Part shown: positions 19,027 to 28,582 of the stretch, piece after piece | Numbering within the stretch: the first letter of the stretch is position 1 | How the letters are laid out: the number at the start of each line of letters is the position of its first letter | Origin: Mucilaginibacter cryoferens | GTDB taxonomy: Bacteria > Bacteroidota > Bacteroidia > Sphingobacteriales > Sphingobacteriaceae | Reading direction: 5' to 3' | Assembly: GCF_014205845.1 (NCBI RefSeq) | Contig: NZ_JACHCR010000018.1 | Coordinates: 62,001 to 126,000 of the forward strand | DNA: 64,000 nucleotides | The notes under the pieces: model-generated | The model's input: the letters and a program-made list of their open reading frames with translations, nothing else | The model's database searches: none | Told to the model about the DNA's origin: nothing | Program-made: the position numbers and the translations under genes

Positions 19027-22000
19027 ATGGATAAAAATTTACAAAGAAGAGTGAAACACCAGATTTCATTAATTATCATGGGCATGTTTCTTTATTTTTC
19101 AGCCCATGCACAAACCGTAAATATTACGGGCAAAATAACAAGTATCGACGATGGTGCACCAATACCAGGGGTAAGCATTAAAATTAAAGGGACGAGCCTA
19201 GGAGCTATATCCAGTATTGATGGTAGTTATTCAATAGCGGTAGAACCAGGTAAGGTGCTGGTCTTTAATTTTATAGGTTATTCGCAAAGAGAAATAACTG
19301 TTAAACAAGCCGGTGTAATTAATGTCAGGCTCGTTTCAACATCCAGCAATTTGAACGAGGTAGTCGTTATTGGTTATGGTAAGGCGCGGAGGCCAGATGT
19401 AACGGGCTCTATCAGTTCAATATCCGGAACCGATCTGCGCCAAACCCAGCCAACTACTTTTGACCAGGCCCTGCAGGGGAAAGTAGCTGGAGTTGTGGTT
19501 CAACAAATATCGGGGCAGCCTGGTGGTGGCGTATCTATTCAAATACGTGGTTTGTCGTCGATAACCGGCTCAAATTCGCCACTGTTTGTAATAGATGGTG
19601 TCATTATCCCTCCGGTTTCTGATCCCGGTAGTGGTTCCAATCCATTAAATACTATCAATCCCGCTGAAATAGAATCAATAGATGTATTGAAAGATGCTTC
19701 GGCAACAGCCATATACGGTTCGCAGGCAACTAATGGCGTCGTTGTTATTACTACAAAAAGGGGCAAAGCCGGACCACCGCGGATAACTTATGATTTCTAT
19801 ACCGGTTACCAGGAAATAGCCAAGCGACTCCCTACAGTAGATTTACAACAGCTTGCTACTTTCATTAACGCCCGGGCCGCTGTCTGGGGCTTCGATTCGA
19901 GGCCTGAATTTGCCAACCCCCAATATTTAGGTAAGGGTACCGACTGGCAAAAAGCATTATTCCGGAAAGCGCCTGAGAATAGTCACACCATTACTGTAAG
20001 CGGAGGAGATGCCAGAACCCAATATTTGCTATCCACCTCGTTTTTTAACCAGACCGGGATAGCCCTTGGATCTGATTTTACAAGATACTCAGTACGACTC
20101 AATTTAGATAATAAAACCACCAATTGGTTAAAAATAGGGACCAGTCTTCAATTGGCCCATGTTAATGAAAATGTAGCTGCAACTGGCAGTAATGTAATTA
20201 GAGCCGCGTTAGATAATACGCCCGATATTCCGGTAACAAACAGTGACGGTTCCTGGGGCGCTGTTACCAACACCAGCGGCTGGGTGCAACCCTCTGCCAA
20301 CCCGGTAGCATTAGCCACTATTATCAAAAACCTAAGAAAGAGAAATCAGATATTCGGCAATGTGTATGCCGAAATAAAATTTGCTGAAGGTTTAACACTG
20401 CGAAATGAACTATCCGGTAATTTCGATTTTAGTACACAAGACCAATTTTCGCCATCTTATACTTTTGGTAAAGGTACTCCCAGCCCTAACAGCGGTTCTT
20501 CAGCCGCCGGCCAAAATTTTTATACTGTAATACGCAATTTTCTAACTTATAACCATAATTTCCGGAAACTTAAATTCGATGCTTTAGCAGGGCATGAATC
20601 GCAGGAAAGCTCTTTCGAAAACCTTAGCGGCGGGCGAAGAAATTTCGCTTCAAACAATGTGCAGGCCCTTAGTGCCGGAGATGCTACCACAGCCACAAAC
20701 GGAGGCGATAATTCATATTCAAACCCTCCGGGAGGTTCTGCACAGGAATCCTATTTCGGTCGTCTGAATTTTTCCTGGGATGATAAATATCTGTTCACCG
20801 GCAATGTACGAAACGATGGTTCTTCAAATTTTGCAGCCATCAATCGTTGGGTTACTACCTATTCAGGTGGATTTGCCTGGAAAATTAATAACGAGGCGTT
20901 TTTAAAAGATATAAAGGCTATAGATGAATTGAAGTTGAGGCTTGGTTACGGGCTTACCAACAATCAAGGCATCCCGGGCAATACTTTTATAACTCAACTT
21001 ACAACGGTGTCTAATAGCCTGTCGGGTACAGCACAATTTCAGAGCAATTTGGCAAATCCGTTAGTGAAGTGGGAAAAAACTGATTATTACAGTGCAGGGA
21101 TTGACGGAGCGTTTTTTAACGGGCGGTTAAGTTTTACATTTGATGTTTACGATCGTGAAACACATGGACTTTTATTAAAGGTACCGCTTCCGTTATATAC
21201 CGGTACAGCCGCGGGTTATTCGCCCGGAACCATGGTGGCACCATATGCCAACGTGGGTTCGATGAGCAATAAAGGATTTGACTTCCAAATTAGTTCTACC
21301 AATATTAATTCTAAAAACTTTAATTGGAAAACCAGCTTTACCCTTTCGCGGAATATTAACAAAGTGCTCGATTTAGGTTCTGGTGGAAGCCAGGCTAACT
21401 TAAGCCAGACATTTAATAACGATGTAATTCAAACAACCAGGGTAGGCCAGCCCATTGGCGAGTTTTATGGCTATGTATTTGACGGGATTTTTTCGAAGCC
21501 AAGTGATTTTCAAACACATGCCCGCCCTACCAACTCGACCGGCATCCCTTATCCGGTTTCTGCGTCGGGCGGGGGGATTTGGTACGGAGATCGTATGTTT
21601 AAAGATCTGAATGGTGACGGTATTATCGACTCAAGAGACGAGACTTTCTTGGGTTCCCCGATCCCGAAATTCCAGTATGGCATCAATAATACATTTAACT
21701 ACAAAAATTTTGAATTGAATATTTTCTTTGCTGGCAGCTATGGCAACAAAGTGTTCAATCAAGTGGGTGTATCGCAAACCGATTCACAAAACAATACCAG
21801 CTATTATACAGACATATTAAATTATGCAAAATTGGGTTTGGTAAATCCCAATGGCTCTGCATCTGATGTTAACAATGTATATGTTCTCAACCCAAACACA
21901 ACGGTTGTAGGGTTGAGAAACGATAATACCAATGGTAATAATCGCCCTAATAATTTGTTTATCCAGGATGCTTCATTCCTGCGGTGCAAAAACATCACAT

Positions 22001-22212
22001 TAGGCTATCGGATTCCAGAAAATATATTATCAATAATATCTGTGCAATCTGTTAGGGTATATGCTAATGTATCCAACGCCTTTGTAATTACAAAATATAA
22101 GGGCACAGATCCTGAAATTGGCTCATGGAATCCGCTTCAGTCAGGATGGGACGGCGGTTATTACGCTCAGCCAAGAGTATTTACTCTTGGTGCAAACATA
22201 ACCTTGAAATAA
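19027..22212 (+). CDS. SusC/RagA-type TonB-dependent outer-membrane transporter (second)
   Basis: Second oligosaccharide transporter of the locus. The signal peptide ends near residue 30 (AHAQT). The carboxypeptidase-D regulatory-like domain lies at about 33-113 (GKITSIDDGAPIPGVSIKIKG), the SusC junction is LNEVVVIGYGKARR, and the plug has IQIRGLSSI, FVIDGV and VLKDASATAIYGSQATNGVV. A large barrel runs to the C-terminus ANITLK. 1061 residues is typical. Paralogous to the first susC but clearly diverged in the barrel, so the two may take different oligosaccharide lengths or decorations (inference). Followed by susD after 25 bases. Confidence 0.95.
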   Translation: MDKNLQRRVKHQISLIIMGMFLYFSAHAQTVNITGKITSIDDGAPIPGVSIKIKGTSLGAISSIDGSYSIAVEPGKVLVFNFIGYSQREITVKQAGVINVRLVSTSSNLNEVVVIGYGKARRPDVTGSISSISGTDLRQTQPTTFDQALQGKVAGVVVQQISGQPGGGVSIQIRGLSSITGSNSPLFVIDGVIIPPVSDPGSGSNPLNTINPAEIESIDVLKDASATAIYGSQATNGVVVITTKRGKAGPPRITYDFYTGYQEIAKRLPTVDLQQLATFINARAAVWGFDSRPEFANPQYLGKGTDWQKALFRKAPENSHTITVSGGDARTQYLLSTSFFNQTGIALGSDFTRYSVRLNLDNKTTNWLKIGTSLQLAHVNENVAATGSNVIRAALDNTPDIPVTNSDGSWGAVTNTSGWVQPSANPVALATIIKNLRKRNQIFGNVYAEIKFAEGLTLRNELSGNFDFSTQDQFSPSYTFGKGTPSPNSGSSAAGQNFYTVIRNFLTYNHNFRKLKFDALAGHESQESSFENLSGGRRNFASNNVQALSAGDATTATNGGDNSYSNPPGGSAQESYFGRLNFSWDDKYLFTGNVRNDGSSNFAAINRWVTTYSGGFAWKINNEAFLKDIKAIDELKLRLGYGLTNNQGIPGNTFITQLTTVSNSLSGTAQFQSNLANPLVKWEKTDYYSAGIDGAFFNGRLSFTFDVYDRETHGLLLKVPLPLYTGTAAGYSPGTMVAPYANVGSMSNKGFDFQISSTNINSKNFNWKTSFTLSRNINKVLDLGSGGSQANLSQTFNNDVIQTTRVGQPIGEFYGYVFDGIFSKPSDFQTHARPTNSTGIPYPVSASGGGIWYGDRMFKDLNGDGIIDSRDETFLGSPIPKFQYGINNTFNYKNFELNIFFAGSYGNKVFNQVGVSQTDSQNNTSYYTDILNYAKLGLVNPNGSASDVNNVYVLNPNTTVVGLRNDNTNGNNRPNNLFIQDASFLRCKNITLGYRIPENILSIISVQSVRVYANVSNAFVITKYKGTDPEIGSWNPLQSGWDGGYYAQPRVFTLGANITLK

Positions 22213-22237
22213 AATACGATCACTGATATCAAAATAT

Positions 22238-23833
22238 ATGTTTATGAAATCAATTAACAAAATTATTATCATCCTGCTATTTGCAGCTGCAATTGCAGGT
22301 TGCAAAAAGAGTTTCCTGGACCGTCCGTCCAACTCGCAGATCAGTTCAAATAATTTTTACAAAACCACCTCCGATTTACGGTTAGCTACGGCGAGCCTAT
22401 ACGCCGGGGGGGAGTGGTGGCGATGGAACAAAAGCGGTATGTTACCACTCGGCGACGTATTGGCCGGCACTGGCAGTTTCGGATATAGCAACGATTTAGT
22501 ACAGCTTTTTACACGCACAATTACCGCGCAAAATAGTTATGTGACAGAGGGTTGGACTGGCTTGTACAGTATTGTTGCACAATGTAATACTGTTATTAAT
22601 GCCATACAGACGCAGGCTCCTCCGTCCATCGCGCCGGCAGACAAAAATGCCGCCATAGCAGAGGCAAAATTTATTCGTGCCGTAGCTTATTATCATTTGG
22701 CGGTGTATTGGGGCGCTGTGCCCATTGTTGAAGATAACAGTAAACTGATAGAAAATCCGCTGCTCGTTCGTAACATTGTTTCGGACGTTTATAAATTCGC
22801 TGCCAAAGACCTGACATACGCCGCGCAATACCTTCCCAAAACAGATGAGAAAGGCCGGGTAACTACCTGGTCGGCGCAGGGAATGCTGGGTAAAGTATAT
22901 TTGACGATGGCGGGTGTGGGCAAAAGCGGCAGCCGCGACCAGGCCTTGCTTGACAGTGCCAAAAAGTATGCGGGCAATGTGTGTAAAAATAGCGGATTGG
23001 CGTTGCTTCCCAACTATGCCGACCTTTTCAAGGCGCAAAACAACGATAACCAGGAATCATTATTTGCCCTTCAATGGGCCGCAGGTGTGGGTTATGGCAA
23101 TGGTAACGATCTGCAAACCTGGTATGCGCCAACCAGCGAGGTGCTTCCTCAAAAGCAAGGTGGATGGCAGTCATTAGCACCAAGTTACGATTTATACCGG
23201 ATGTATTCAGCTAAGGATACAGTAAGGCGCAAAGCCACTATTATGCTCAACGGAGATTTTTATCCCGAATTGAATCAAGCCGCCGGTGGTTATACGGCGA
23301 CCGGTACGGGAATGAAAAAACACGTTATTGGCAATGAAAAAGATAACAATGCGCCAACAATGGATTCTTGGTCCTCCATTGAACACAATTCATATCTGAG
23401 ATTGGCCGATGTGTATTTGATATATGCCGAAGCTATTATGGGTAACAACACTTCCACCAGCGATGGTACCGCACTGCTGTATTTTAACAAAGTGCGGCAA
23501 AGGGCCGGTGTAGACCCTGTGGTTATGCTTGACGCTGCTACACTGCGTATTGAGAGACGAGTTGAGCTTGCTTATGAAGGACAATATTGGATAGACCTTG
23601 TTAGGTATTCTTATTATGCTCCAACTAATGCTGTGAAGTTACTTAATGATCAGGATGCTACTCATGGTCGTATCTCGTTTAGTTATGATCCTAAAACGCG
23701 CATTGCTACAAGGGATACTACTGCCACTCCAACTGCGCTTCCGGCCACTATCAGTTCATTTACGTTACCAATCCCGGCATCAGAGTTAGTCAGTGACCCT
23801 AAATTGACGCAGCCACCGGTACCATATTATTAA
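22238..23833 (+). CDS. SusD/RagB-type glycan-binding lipoprotein (second)
   Basis: Surface lipoprotein partner of the second SusC. The lipobox AAIAGC gives lipidated C22 from this start; an ATG two codons downstream (22244) is an equally good start. SusD signatures are AEAKFIRAVAYYHLAVYWGAVPI in the N-terminal helical part, RLADVYLIYAEAIMGN...LLYFNKVRQRAGVDPV and RRVELAYEGQYWIDLVRYSYY near the end. 531 residues fits the family. Followed after 24 bases by the IPT-domain binding protein, so susC, susD and SGBP form one operon. Confidence 0.94.
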   Translation: MFMKSINKIIIILLFAAAIAGCKKSFLDRPSNSQISSNNFYKTTSDLRLATASLYAGGEWWRWNKSGMLPLGDVLAGTGSFGYSNDLVQLFTRTITAQNSYVTEGWTGLYSIVAQCNTVINAIQTQAPPSIAPADKNAAIAEAKFIRAVAYYHLAVYWGAVPIVEDNSKLIENPLLVRNIVSDVYKFAAKDLTYAAQYLPKTDEKGRVTTWSAQGMLGKVYLTMAGVGKSGSRDQALLDSAKKYAGNVCKNSGLALLPNYADLFKAQNNDNQESLFALQWAAGVGYGNGNDLQTWYAPTSEVLPQKQGGWQSLAPSYDLYRMYSAKDTVRRKATIMLNGDFYPELNQAAGGYTATGTGMKKHVIGNEKDNNAPTMDSWSSIEHNSYLRLADVYLIYAEAIMGNNTSTSDGTALLYFNKVRQRAGVDPVVMLDAATLRIERRVELAYEGQYWIDLVRYSYYAPTNAVKLLNDQDATHGRISFSYDPKTRIATRDTTATPTALPATISSFTLPIPASELVSDPKLTQPPVPYY

Positions 23834-23857
23834 TTAAAACATTTAAAACATATTGTT

Positions 23858-25369
23858 ATGAAAAAGAAATTATCTATCGGCTTGTTTTTTTTGCCGGTTC
23901 TGTTGCTGATAGCAGCTTTACTGGCTACTTGTAAAAAAAACACCGAAAATAATGGTCATCCACCGGTAATTACGTCTGTTAGAAGTTATGTGGCATCGCC
24001 GAATGATACGGTTTTACATAGTGCAGTGGCCAATGGCCAATGGGTGGTAATAACCGGGCAGAATTTGCAAAACGCAACTCAAATAAATTTTGATGGTGTT
24101 CCGGCCTCGTTCAATACGGCCTTATTTGCACCTAACAGCGCGGTGGTAAAAATACCCGACATACAGTTTTCAACAATTGATACCGCTAAGCTTTATACCG
24201 TAGTGTATGCTACAGCAGGAGGTTCAACAACGTTCTCTTTTAAATTAGGCCCGGCAGCACCTACTATTACGGCTATTTCAAACGTATTTGCCGCCCCGGG
24301 CGACTCGGTTTACCTTTATGGTACAAATTTAGTTTTGGTTCAAAGCTTCACCTACGGGGGGACTAAAATTTCATCGTATAAATCAAACCTTGACGGAACT
24401 TCGCTTGGTTTTTTGATGCCTGCAGCAACACCCACCAGCCAAATAATAGTAACCACTAAATCTGGCACTGTTCGGGATACAATAAATGCAACGCCAACCA
24501 TCAGCCGCATTTCCAATGAAAATGCTTACCCGGACGATTCGGTTTATGTTTTTGGAACTTATCTCAAAAACATCAAATCGCTAACTTTTGCCGGCACGAC
24601 CATCCCTTTTTATACATCGTCAAGTGATGGAACTTCGGTTGGTTTCGTTCTGCCTACGCTAACGGAAAGCGGGCCGGTAACTATTACTACCAAGTTTGGT
24701 ACAGCAACCACTGTATACAATGTTAATATTATTGATTTTTCAACATCAAGTGCTTTCCCAAATGGCGAATGGTTATCAAACTTTGAAAATGGTTCCAATT
24801 GGAAATATTATGGCGGTGCCCAATTGTCCGCCGGAACTGGTGGAGCATGGATACCCTATGTTTCTGAATTTCCGTCTAATACAGGGGACTTTATGAAGCT
24901 AGCAACAAATATATTAACTCCTGGTGAAGGAAATACATATTCTAATTATGCAATATTACTCAACTCGACACAGTGGGTACCGAAATCCAATCTTAATGAT
25001 GCGGTTGGTAATTGGGCATTTAAATTTGAAGTAAATGTAAAGAAACCCTGGAATGGCGGCACGTTTATTATCCAAAGTTCTGTCGGCGACTATGCGGCGC
25101 TGTGGCAGCCATGGCAGGTATCTGCAACCCAAACAGCAGCGTACAAAACAAATGGCTGGATAACGGTAACTATCCCTTTATCCTCGTTCCGTAAAAGTGA
25201 TCCTACGCTCGGCCAAGGCATGGGGGTATCAGTAGCCAAAATTACCGATTTGGTGGGGGTGAGCGGAAGTAGTGAGTGTACAATGTACATACATAATTTC
25301 AGCACTTCACCAACTGCAACCGGCTTTTATGGCGCCTTCGATAACTTAAGAGTTGTAAAAATTAAATAA
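23858..25369 (+). CDS. IPT-domain surface glycan-binding protein (SGBP-B-like)
   Basis: Probable surface glycan-binding lipoprotein. The lipobox ALLATC gives C25. Three IPT/TIG immunoglobulin-like repeats are visible at about 35-135, 138-225 and 226-305 (PVITSVRSY, APTITAISNVF and TPTISRISNEN openings, each with a GD/DDSVYxxGT turn). A C-terminal domain of about 200 residues rich in Trp and Tyr follows, resembling the glycan-binding C-terminal domain of SGBP-B proteins from characterised xyloglucan loci. The order susC-susD-SGBP-BACON/GH5 matches the known xyloglucan locus layout of gut Bacteroides. A terminator follows at 25377. Ligand specificity is inferred from family and context. Confidence 0.85.
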   Translation: MKKKLSIGLFFLPVLLLIAALLATCKKNTENNGHPPVITSVRSYVASPNDTVLHSAVANGQWVVITGQNLQNATQINFDGVPASFNTALFAPNSAVVKIPDIQFSTIDTAKLYTVVYATAGGSTTFSFKLGPAAPTITAISNVFAAPGDSVYLYGTNLVLVQSFTYGGTKISSYKSNLDGTSLGFLMPAATPTSQIIVTTKSGTVRDTINATPTISRISNENAYPDDSVYVFGTYLKNIKSLTFAGTTIPFYTSSSDGTSVGFVLPTLTESGPVTITTKFGTATTVYNVNIIDFSTSSAFPNGEWLSNFENGSNWKYYGGAQLSAGTGGAWIPYVSEFPSNTGDFMKLATNILTPGEGNTYSNYAILLNSTQWVPKSNLNDAVGNWAFKFEVNVKKPWNGGTFIIQSSVGDYAALWQPWQVSATQTAAYKTNGWITVTIPLSSFRKSDPTLGQGMGVSVAKITDLVGVSGSSECTMYIHNFSTSPTATGFYGAFDNLRVVKIK

Positions 25370-25376
25370 ACAGGTT

Positions 25377-25412
25377 AAGCCCTACGGCAGCATATTGCTG
25401 TGGGGCTTTATC
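25377..25412 (+). terminator. Intrinsic terminator after the SGBP gene
   Basis: AAGCCC and GGGCTT, extended by an inner GCA/TGC pairing, form a stem with loop CATAT, followed by TTTATCT. It lies 8 bases after the stop codon and probably attenuates rather than fully separates transcription of the downstream GH5 gene, since only 75 bases separate the two genes. Confidence 0.6.
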
Positions 25413-25444
25413 TAATTGAAAGATAAATTTTAATAAAAAAGAAT

Positions 25445-27007
25445 ATGAAGATAATGAAAATTGGCGCGGCGTATAAGATTGCAGGGGTGTTTATTGCAAT
25501 TTTAGCTGTCGTTTCATGCAAAAAAAACGAAATGCCTGCAGCACAACTTGGGCTTTCTAACCTCACAGATACTATACCGGAAGCTGGTGGAAGCGTGGCC
25601 TTGAAATTTACCAGTAATGCCGCGTGGAGTATTGATACTACTGGTATCGGATGGCTGCATTTAAGCCAAACATCGGGTAATAGCGGTGCGGCAGTCATTA
25701 ATTTAACGGCAACAGGAAATTCATCGGGCGGTACCCGGTCGGTGCTATTAAATGTGAGTTCGTCTAATGGTCAAAGCAGGCGCATTACCGTAATGCAAGA
25801 TGCCCAAATTTATCCATCATATAATATATCGGCCAAAGCACCCGATGCAGCAGGCATGGGTAGCACCGCTTCGCAAATCGCTGCAAATATTATCTACGGT
25901 TGGAATTTCTATAACACTATGGAAGCCCCGGGTAGCGAAACCGGATGGGGAAACCCGCCAATTACGCAGCAAATGTTTGATTTGATAAAATCAACCGGTG
26001 TAAATGCGGTTAGAATACCTATTAGGTACGATGGACATTTTATCAATACGAAAACGATGCAAATAGACCCGCTCTGGCTTGCCCGTATAAAACAGGTGAT
26101 TCAATATGGCATTAACGACAATATGTATGTGACAATCAATATCCATTATGATCCCGGTAGTGAAACAGGTATTCAGCAGGATTCCGCTAATGCTAAGCAC
26201 AAAGCAATTTGGGAACAAGTAGCTACTTATATGCGCGATTTTGACGAACATTTGATGTTTGCCAGTGCCAATGAACCTAATGCGAGCGATGTGTCAACAA
26301 CGGTTACCTTAATGCGTTATCACCAATCATTTATTGATGCGGTGCGTGGCACAGGTGGAAAAAACACTTATCGTACTTTAGTTATTCAGTCGCCTTCTAC
26401 GTCAATAGATTTGCTTAACGCTTATCTTGATCCGACTAATGCGTATAAAACACCAACATTACCTACCGACCCTACGCCTCATAAAATGATGCTTGAGTTC
26501 CACTATTATAGTCCGGCGCAGTTTTGCATATTGGGAGGTCCAGGTACTATACCTGGCGATGCAAGCTGGGGTAAAGAGTTGTATTTTTGGGGAAAAAACT
26601 TTCATACAACCAATCCGAATTTTTTGGATCGCAATTGCACGTCTGCGAATGAAGAAGGGTATGTAGATTCTATAATGCACACCGTGAAAGCAAGATTTGC
26701 AGATAAGGGTATCCCATTGTTTATGGGCGAATATGCTTCGAATTATCACGCTGGTAAATTAACAGGGTATCCGGCCGATTCGCTATTGGCATTAAAGTCT
26801 GCCACGCATTTCACTGCTTATATTGCACAACAAGCCAAAGCAAATGGCGTAATACCGTTTTTATGGGCAGGTATATTTGATCGGCAAGGTAAGGACGGGG
26901 TTCCGCAAGGGCCCACAATTGTAGGTGACACGGCAACATTGAATGCTGTAAAAATTGGAGTAAACGCAGGAGTAGATAAATTTGGCTCAGGCGCAAAGTT
27001 TCATTAA
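25445..27007 (+). CDS. BACON-GH5_4-like endo-xyloglucanase/endoglucanase
   Basis: Predicted cell-surface lipoprotein endo-beta-1,4-glucanase. The lipobox AVVSC gives C25. A BACON immunoglobulin-like domain occupies about residues 38-120 (IPEAGGSVALKFTSNAAWSIDTTG...GNSGAAVINLTATGN). The GH5 barrel runs from about 125 to the end with WNFYNTMEAP, VRIPIRYDGH, TINIHYDPG, acid/base E277 in SANEP and nucleophile E429 in GEYAS. BACON-GH5 architecture, directly after the surface binding protein, is the same as in characterised xyloglucan-specific GH5_4 enzymes. It probably cuts the polymer at the surface before uptake. The most diverged of the three GH5 paralogues here. Confidence 0.88.
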   Translation: MKIMKIGAAYKIAGVFIAILAVVSCKKNEMPAAQLGLSNLTDTIPEAGGSVALKFTSNAAWSIDTTGIGWLHLSQTSGNSGAAVINLTATGNSSGGTRSVLLNVSSSNGQSRRITVMQDAQIYPSYNISAKAPDAAGMGSTASQIAANIIYGWNFYNTMEAPGSETGWGNPPITQQMFDLIKSTGVNAVRIPIRYDGHFINTKTMQIDPLWLARIKQVIQYGINDNMYVTINIHYDPGSETGIQQDSANAKHKAIWEQVATYMRDFDEHLMFASANEPNASDVSTTVTLMRYHQSFIDAVRGTGGKNTYRTLVIQSPSTSIDLLNAYLDPTNAYKTPTLPTDPTPHKMMLEFHYYSPAQFCILGGPGTIPGDASWGKELYFWGKNFHTTNPNFLDRNCTSANEEGYVDSIMHTVKARFADKGIPLFMGEYASNYHAGKLTGYPADSLLALKSATHFTAYIAQQAKANGVIPFLWAGIFDRQGKDGVPQGPTIVGDTATLNAVKIGVNAGVDKFGSGAKFH

Positions 27008-27028
27008 GTACACTGAGTTATATTGTAA

Positions 27029-27064
27029 AGCCACGTTCGATGTATGCACTCATCGGGCGTGGCT
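27029..27064 (+). terminator. Hairpin between two GH5 genes
   Basis: AGCCACG and CGTGGCT form a 7-bp stem with further partial pairing inside, but no T-run follows (ATTACTCG). It is a possible weak terminator or a mRNA-stabilising hairpin. Confidence 0.35.
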
Positions 27065-27129
27065 ATTACTCGATTATCACCCGAACGATATTTAAAAAAA
27101 AACTTTACCTATAGAAGATCAGGAGCCGA

Positions 27130-28371
27130 ATGAAAGCTAAGCATTCTTTTAAAATATTATTTTTTCTAATTACCGTCGTGTCTTTTTTTTCAGTAAACAG
27201 CCCCGCTATTGCTGGCCGAAAAACGGGGGGAGCATCGCAAAAAAATACGGTTGCCGCTCGGCCTATCATTTATCCTTCTTATAACACCTCGCCAAAGGCC
27301 CCCGACTCAACAGGAATGCATAGTAATGCTGTTCAGCTCGCTGCTAAAATCAGGTTAGGGTGGAACATCGGCAATACTTTTGAAGCCCCGGGCGGTGAAA
27401 CCGGTTGGGGCAGCCCTGTTATTACGGAGGATTATATAAAATTCGTAAAACAGCAGGGGTTTAATGCCATCCGCCTGCCATGCGCCTGGAATTTGACGCA
27501 TTTAGCTGATAAAGGTAAAGCGCGCATCGATATAAATTGGCTCAACAGGGTTAAAGAAGTAATAGGATATTGTGTTAAAAATGATATGTATGTTTTACTC
27601 AACATACATTGGGACCAGGGCTGGCTCGAAAATAATTGTACCGCCCTTAAAAAAGATTCTGTTAACGCCAAACAAAAGGCGCTTTGGGAGCAAATTGCAA
27701 CAACTATGCGCGATTTTGATGAACACCTGATGTTTGCCAGCGCCAATGAGCCGAATGCCGACAATGCGGAAAAGATGGAGACGCTTGCCAGCTATCATCA
27801 GACCTTTGTTAATGCCGTGCGATCCACCGGCGGCAGGAACAGTTATAGGGTGTTGGTGGTTCAGGGCCCTTCAACAGATATTGATAAAACCAATGACCTG
27901 ATGACTGCTCTTCCCCAGGACCAGGTGGCAGCGAGGATGATGGTTGAGGTGCATTATTACTCGCCCTATCAACTTTGCCTGATGGACGGCAACGCAAGCT
28001 GGGGCAAAATGTTCTATTACTGGGGTACAGGACACCATTCTGCAATAGAACCCGAACACAACGCCACCTGGGGTGAAGAAAGTGATGTAAATACCACTTT
28101 CAACAAGATGAAAGTAAAATTCGCCGATAAGGGGATTCCTGTCTTGTTGGGTGAGTATGGTGCTTACAGGCGTAACAACGGCAAACACGTTCCTTTAGAC
28201 CTGGCAACACATAACGATGCTGTGGATTATTGGCTAACTTATATTACAAAACAGGCGAAAGCCAACGGCATGCTGCCATTTTTCTGGGACACGGGTGGTG
28301 CTTTGGACAGGCAAAATTATTCGGTAAAAGATCAGCGTACGATTGTGGCCCTCAACGCGGGCGCTAACTAA
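27130..28371 (+). CDS. GH5_4-like endo-beta-glucanase, single domain
   Basis: Third GH5 of the locus, 413 residues, with an ordinary signal peptide (SVNSPAIAG) and no lipobox, so secreted or periplasmic rather than lipid-anchored. Catalytic features: WNIGNTFEAP, AIRLPCAWNLTH, LLNIHWDQGW, acid/base E207 (SANEP) and nucleophile E342 (GEYGAY). It is closely related to the catalytic domain of the first GH5 in this window, including HYYSPYQLCLMDGNASWG and YWGTGHHS, but lacks the lectin tail. Possible role: cutting imported oligosaccharides in the periplasm. The gene ends before a hairpin at 28420. Confidence 0.9.
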   Translation: MKAKHSFKILFFLITVVSFFSVNSPAIAGRKTGGASQKNTVAARPIIYPSYNTSPKAPDSTGMHSNAVQLAAKIRLGWNIGNTFEAPGGETGWGSPVITEDYIKFVKQQGFNAIRLPCAWNLTHLADKGKARIDINWLNRVKEVIGYCVKNDMYVLLNIHWDQGWLENNCTALKKDSVNAKQKALWEQIATTMRDFDEHLMFASANEPNADNAEKMETLASYHQTFVNAVRSTGGRNSYRVLVVQGPSTDIDKTNDLMTALPQDQVAARMMVEVHYYSPYQLCLMDGNASWGKMFYYWGTGHHSAIEPEHNATWGEESDVNTTFNKMKVKFADKGIPVLLGEYGAYRRNNGKHVPLDLATHNDAVDYWLTYITKQAKANGMLPFFWDTGGALDRQNYSVKDQRTIVALNAGAN

Positions 28372-28419
28372 AGTATTACACATGAAATCTTCAGATTATT
28401 TTAAATATTAATAAATACA

Positions 28420-28460
28420 ATGCTGCCGCTATTATGGGTAAAACATGATAGCGGCAGTAT
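28420..28460 (+). terminator. Hairpin after the third GH5
   Basis: ATGCTGCCGCTA and TAGCGGCAGTAT form a 12-bp stem with one wobble pair and a 17-base loop. The following sequence is TACGG rather than a T-run, so it may be a weak terminator or a processing/stability hairpin before the GH42 gene. Confidence 0.4.
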
Positions 28461-28582
28461 TACGGATAAGCAGAACTGATACGTCACCTGAATCTATAAC
28501 AGATGACATTATTGATAATGCTGACTGAAATTTATCTTGAAACAACTTATAACAGCTTCCATAGAAAACCCCGGTATCTTAG

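Noticed and set aside
22496..23038. Long open frame of 180 codons on the minus strand inside the second susD
   Set aside because: Antisense to a clear SusD gene; composition and lack of motifs indicate a shadow frame.
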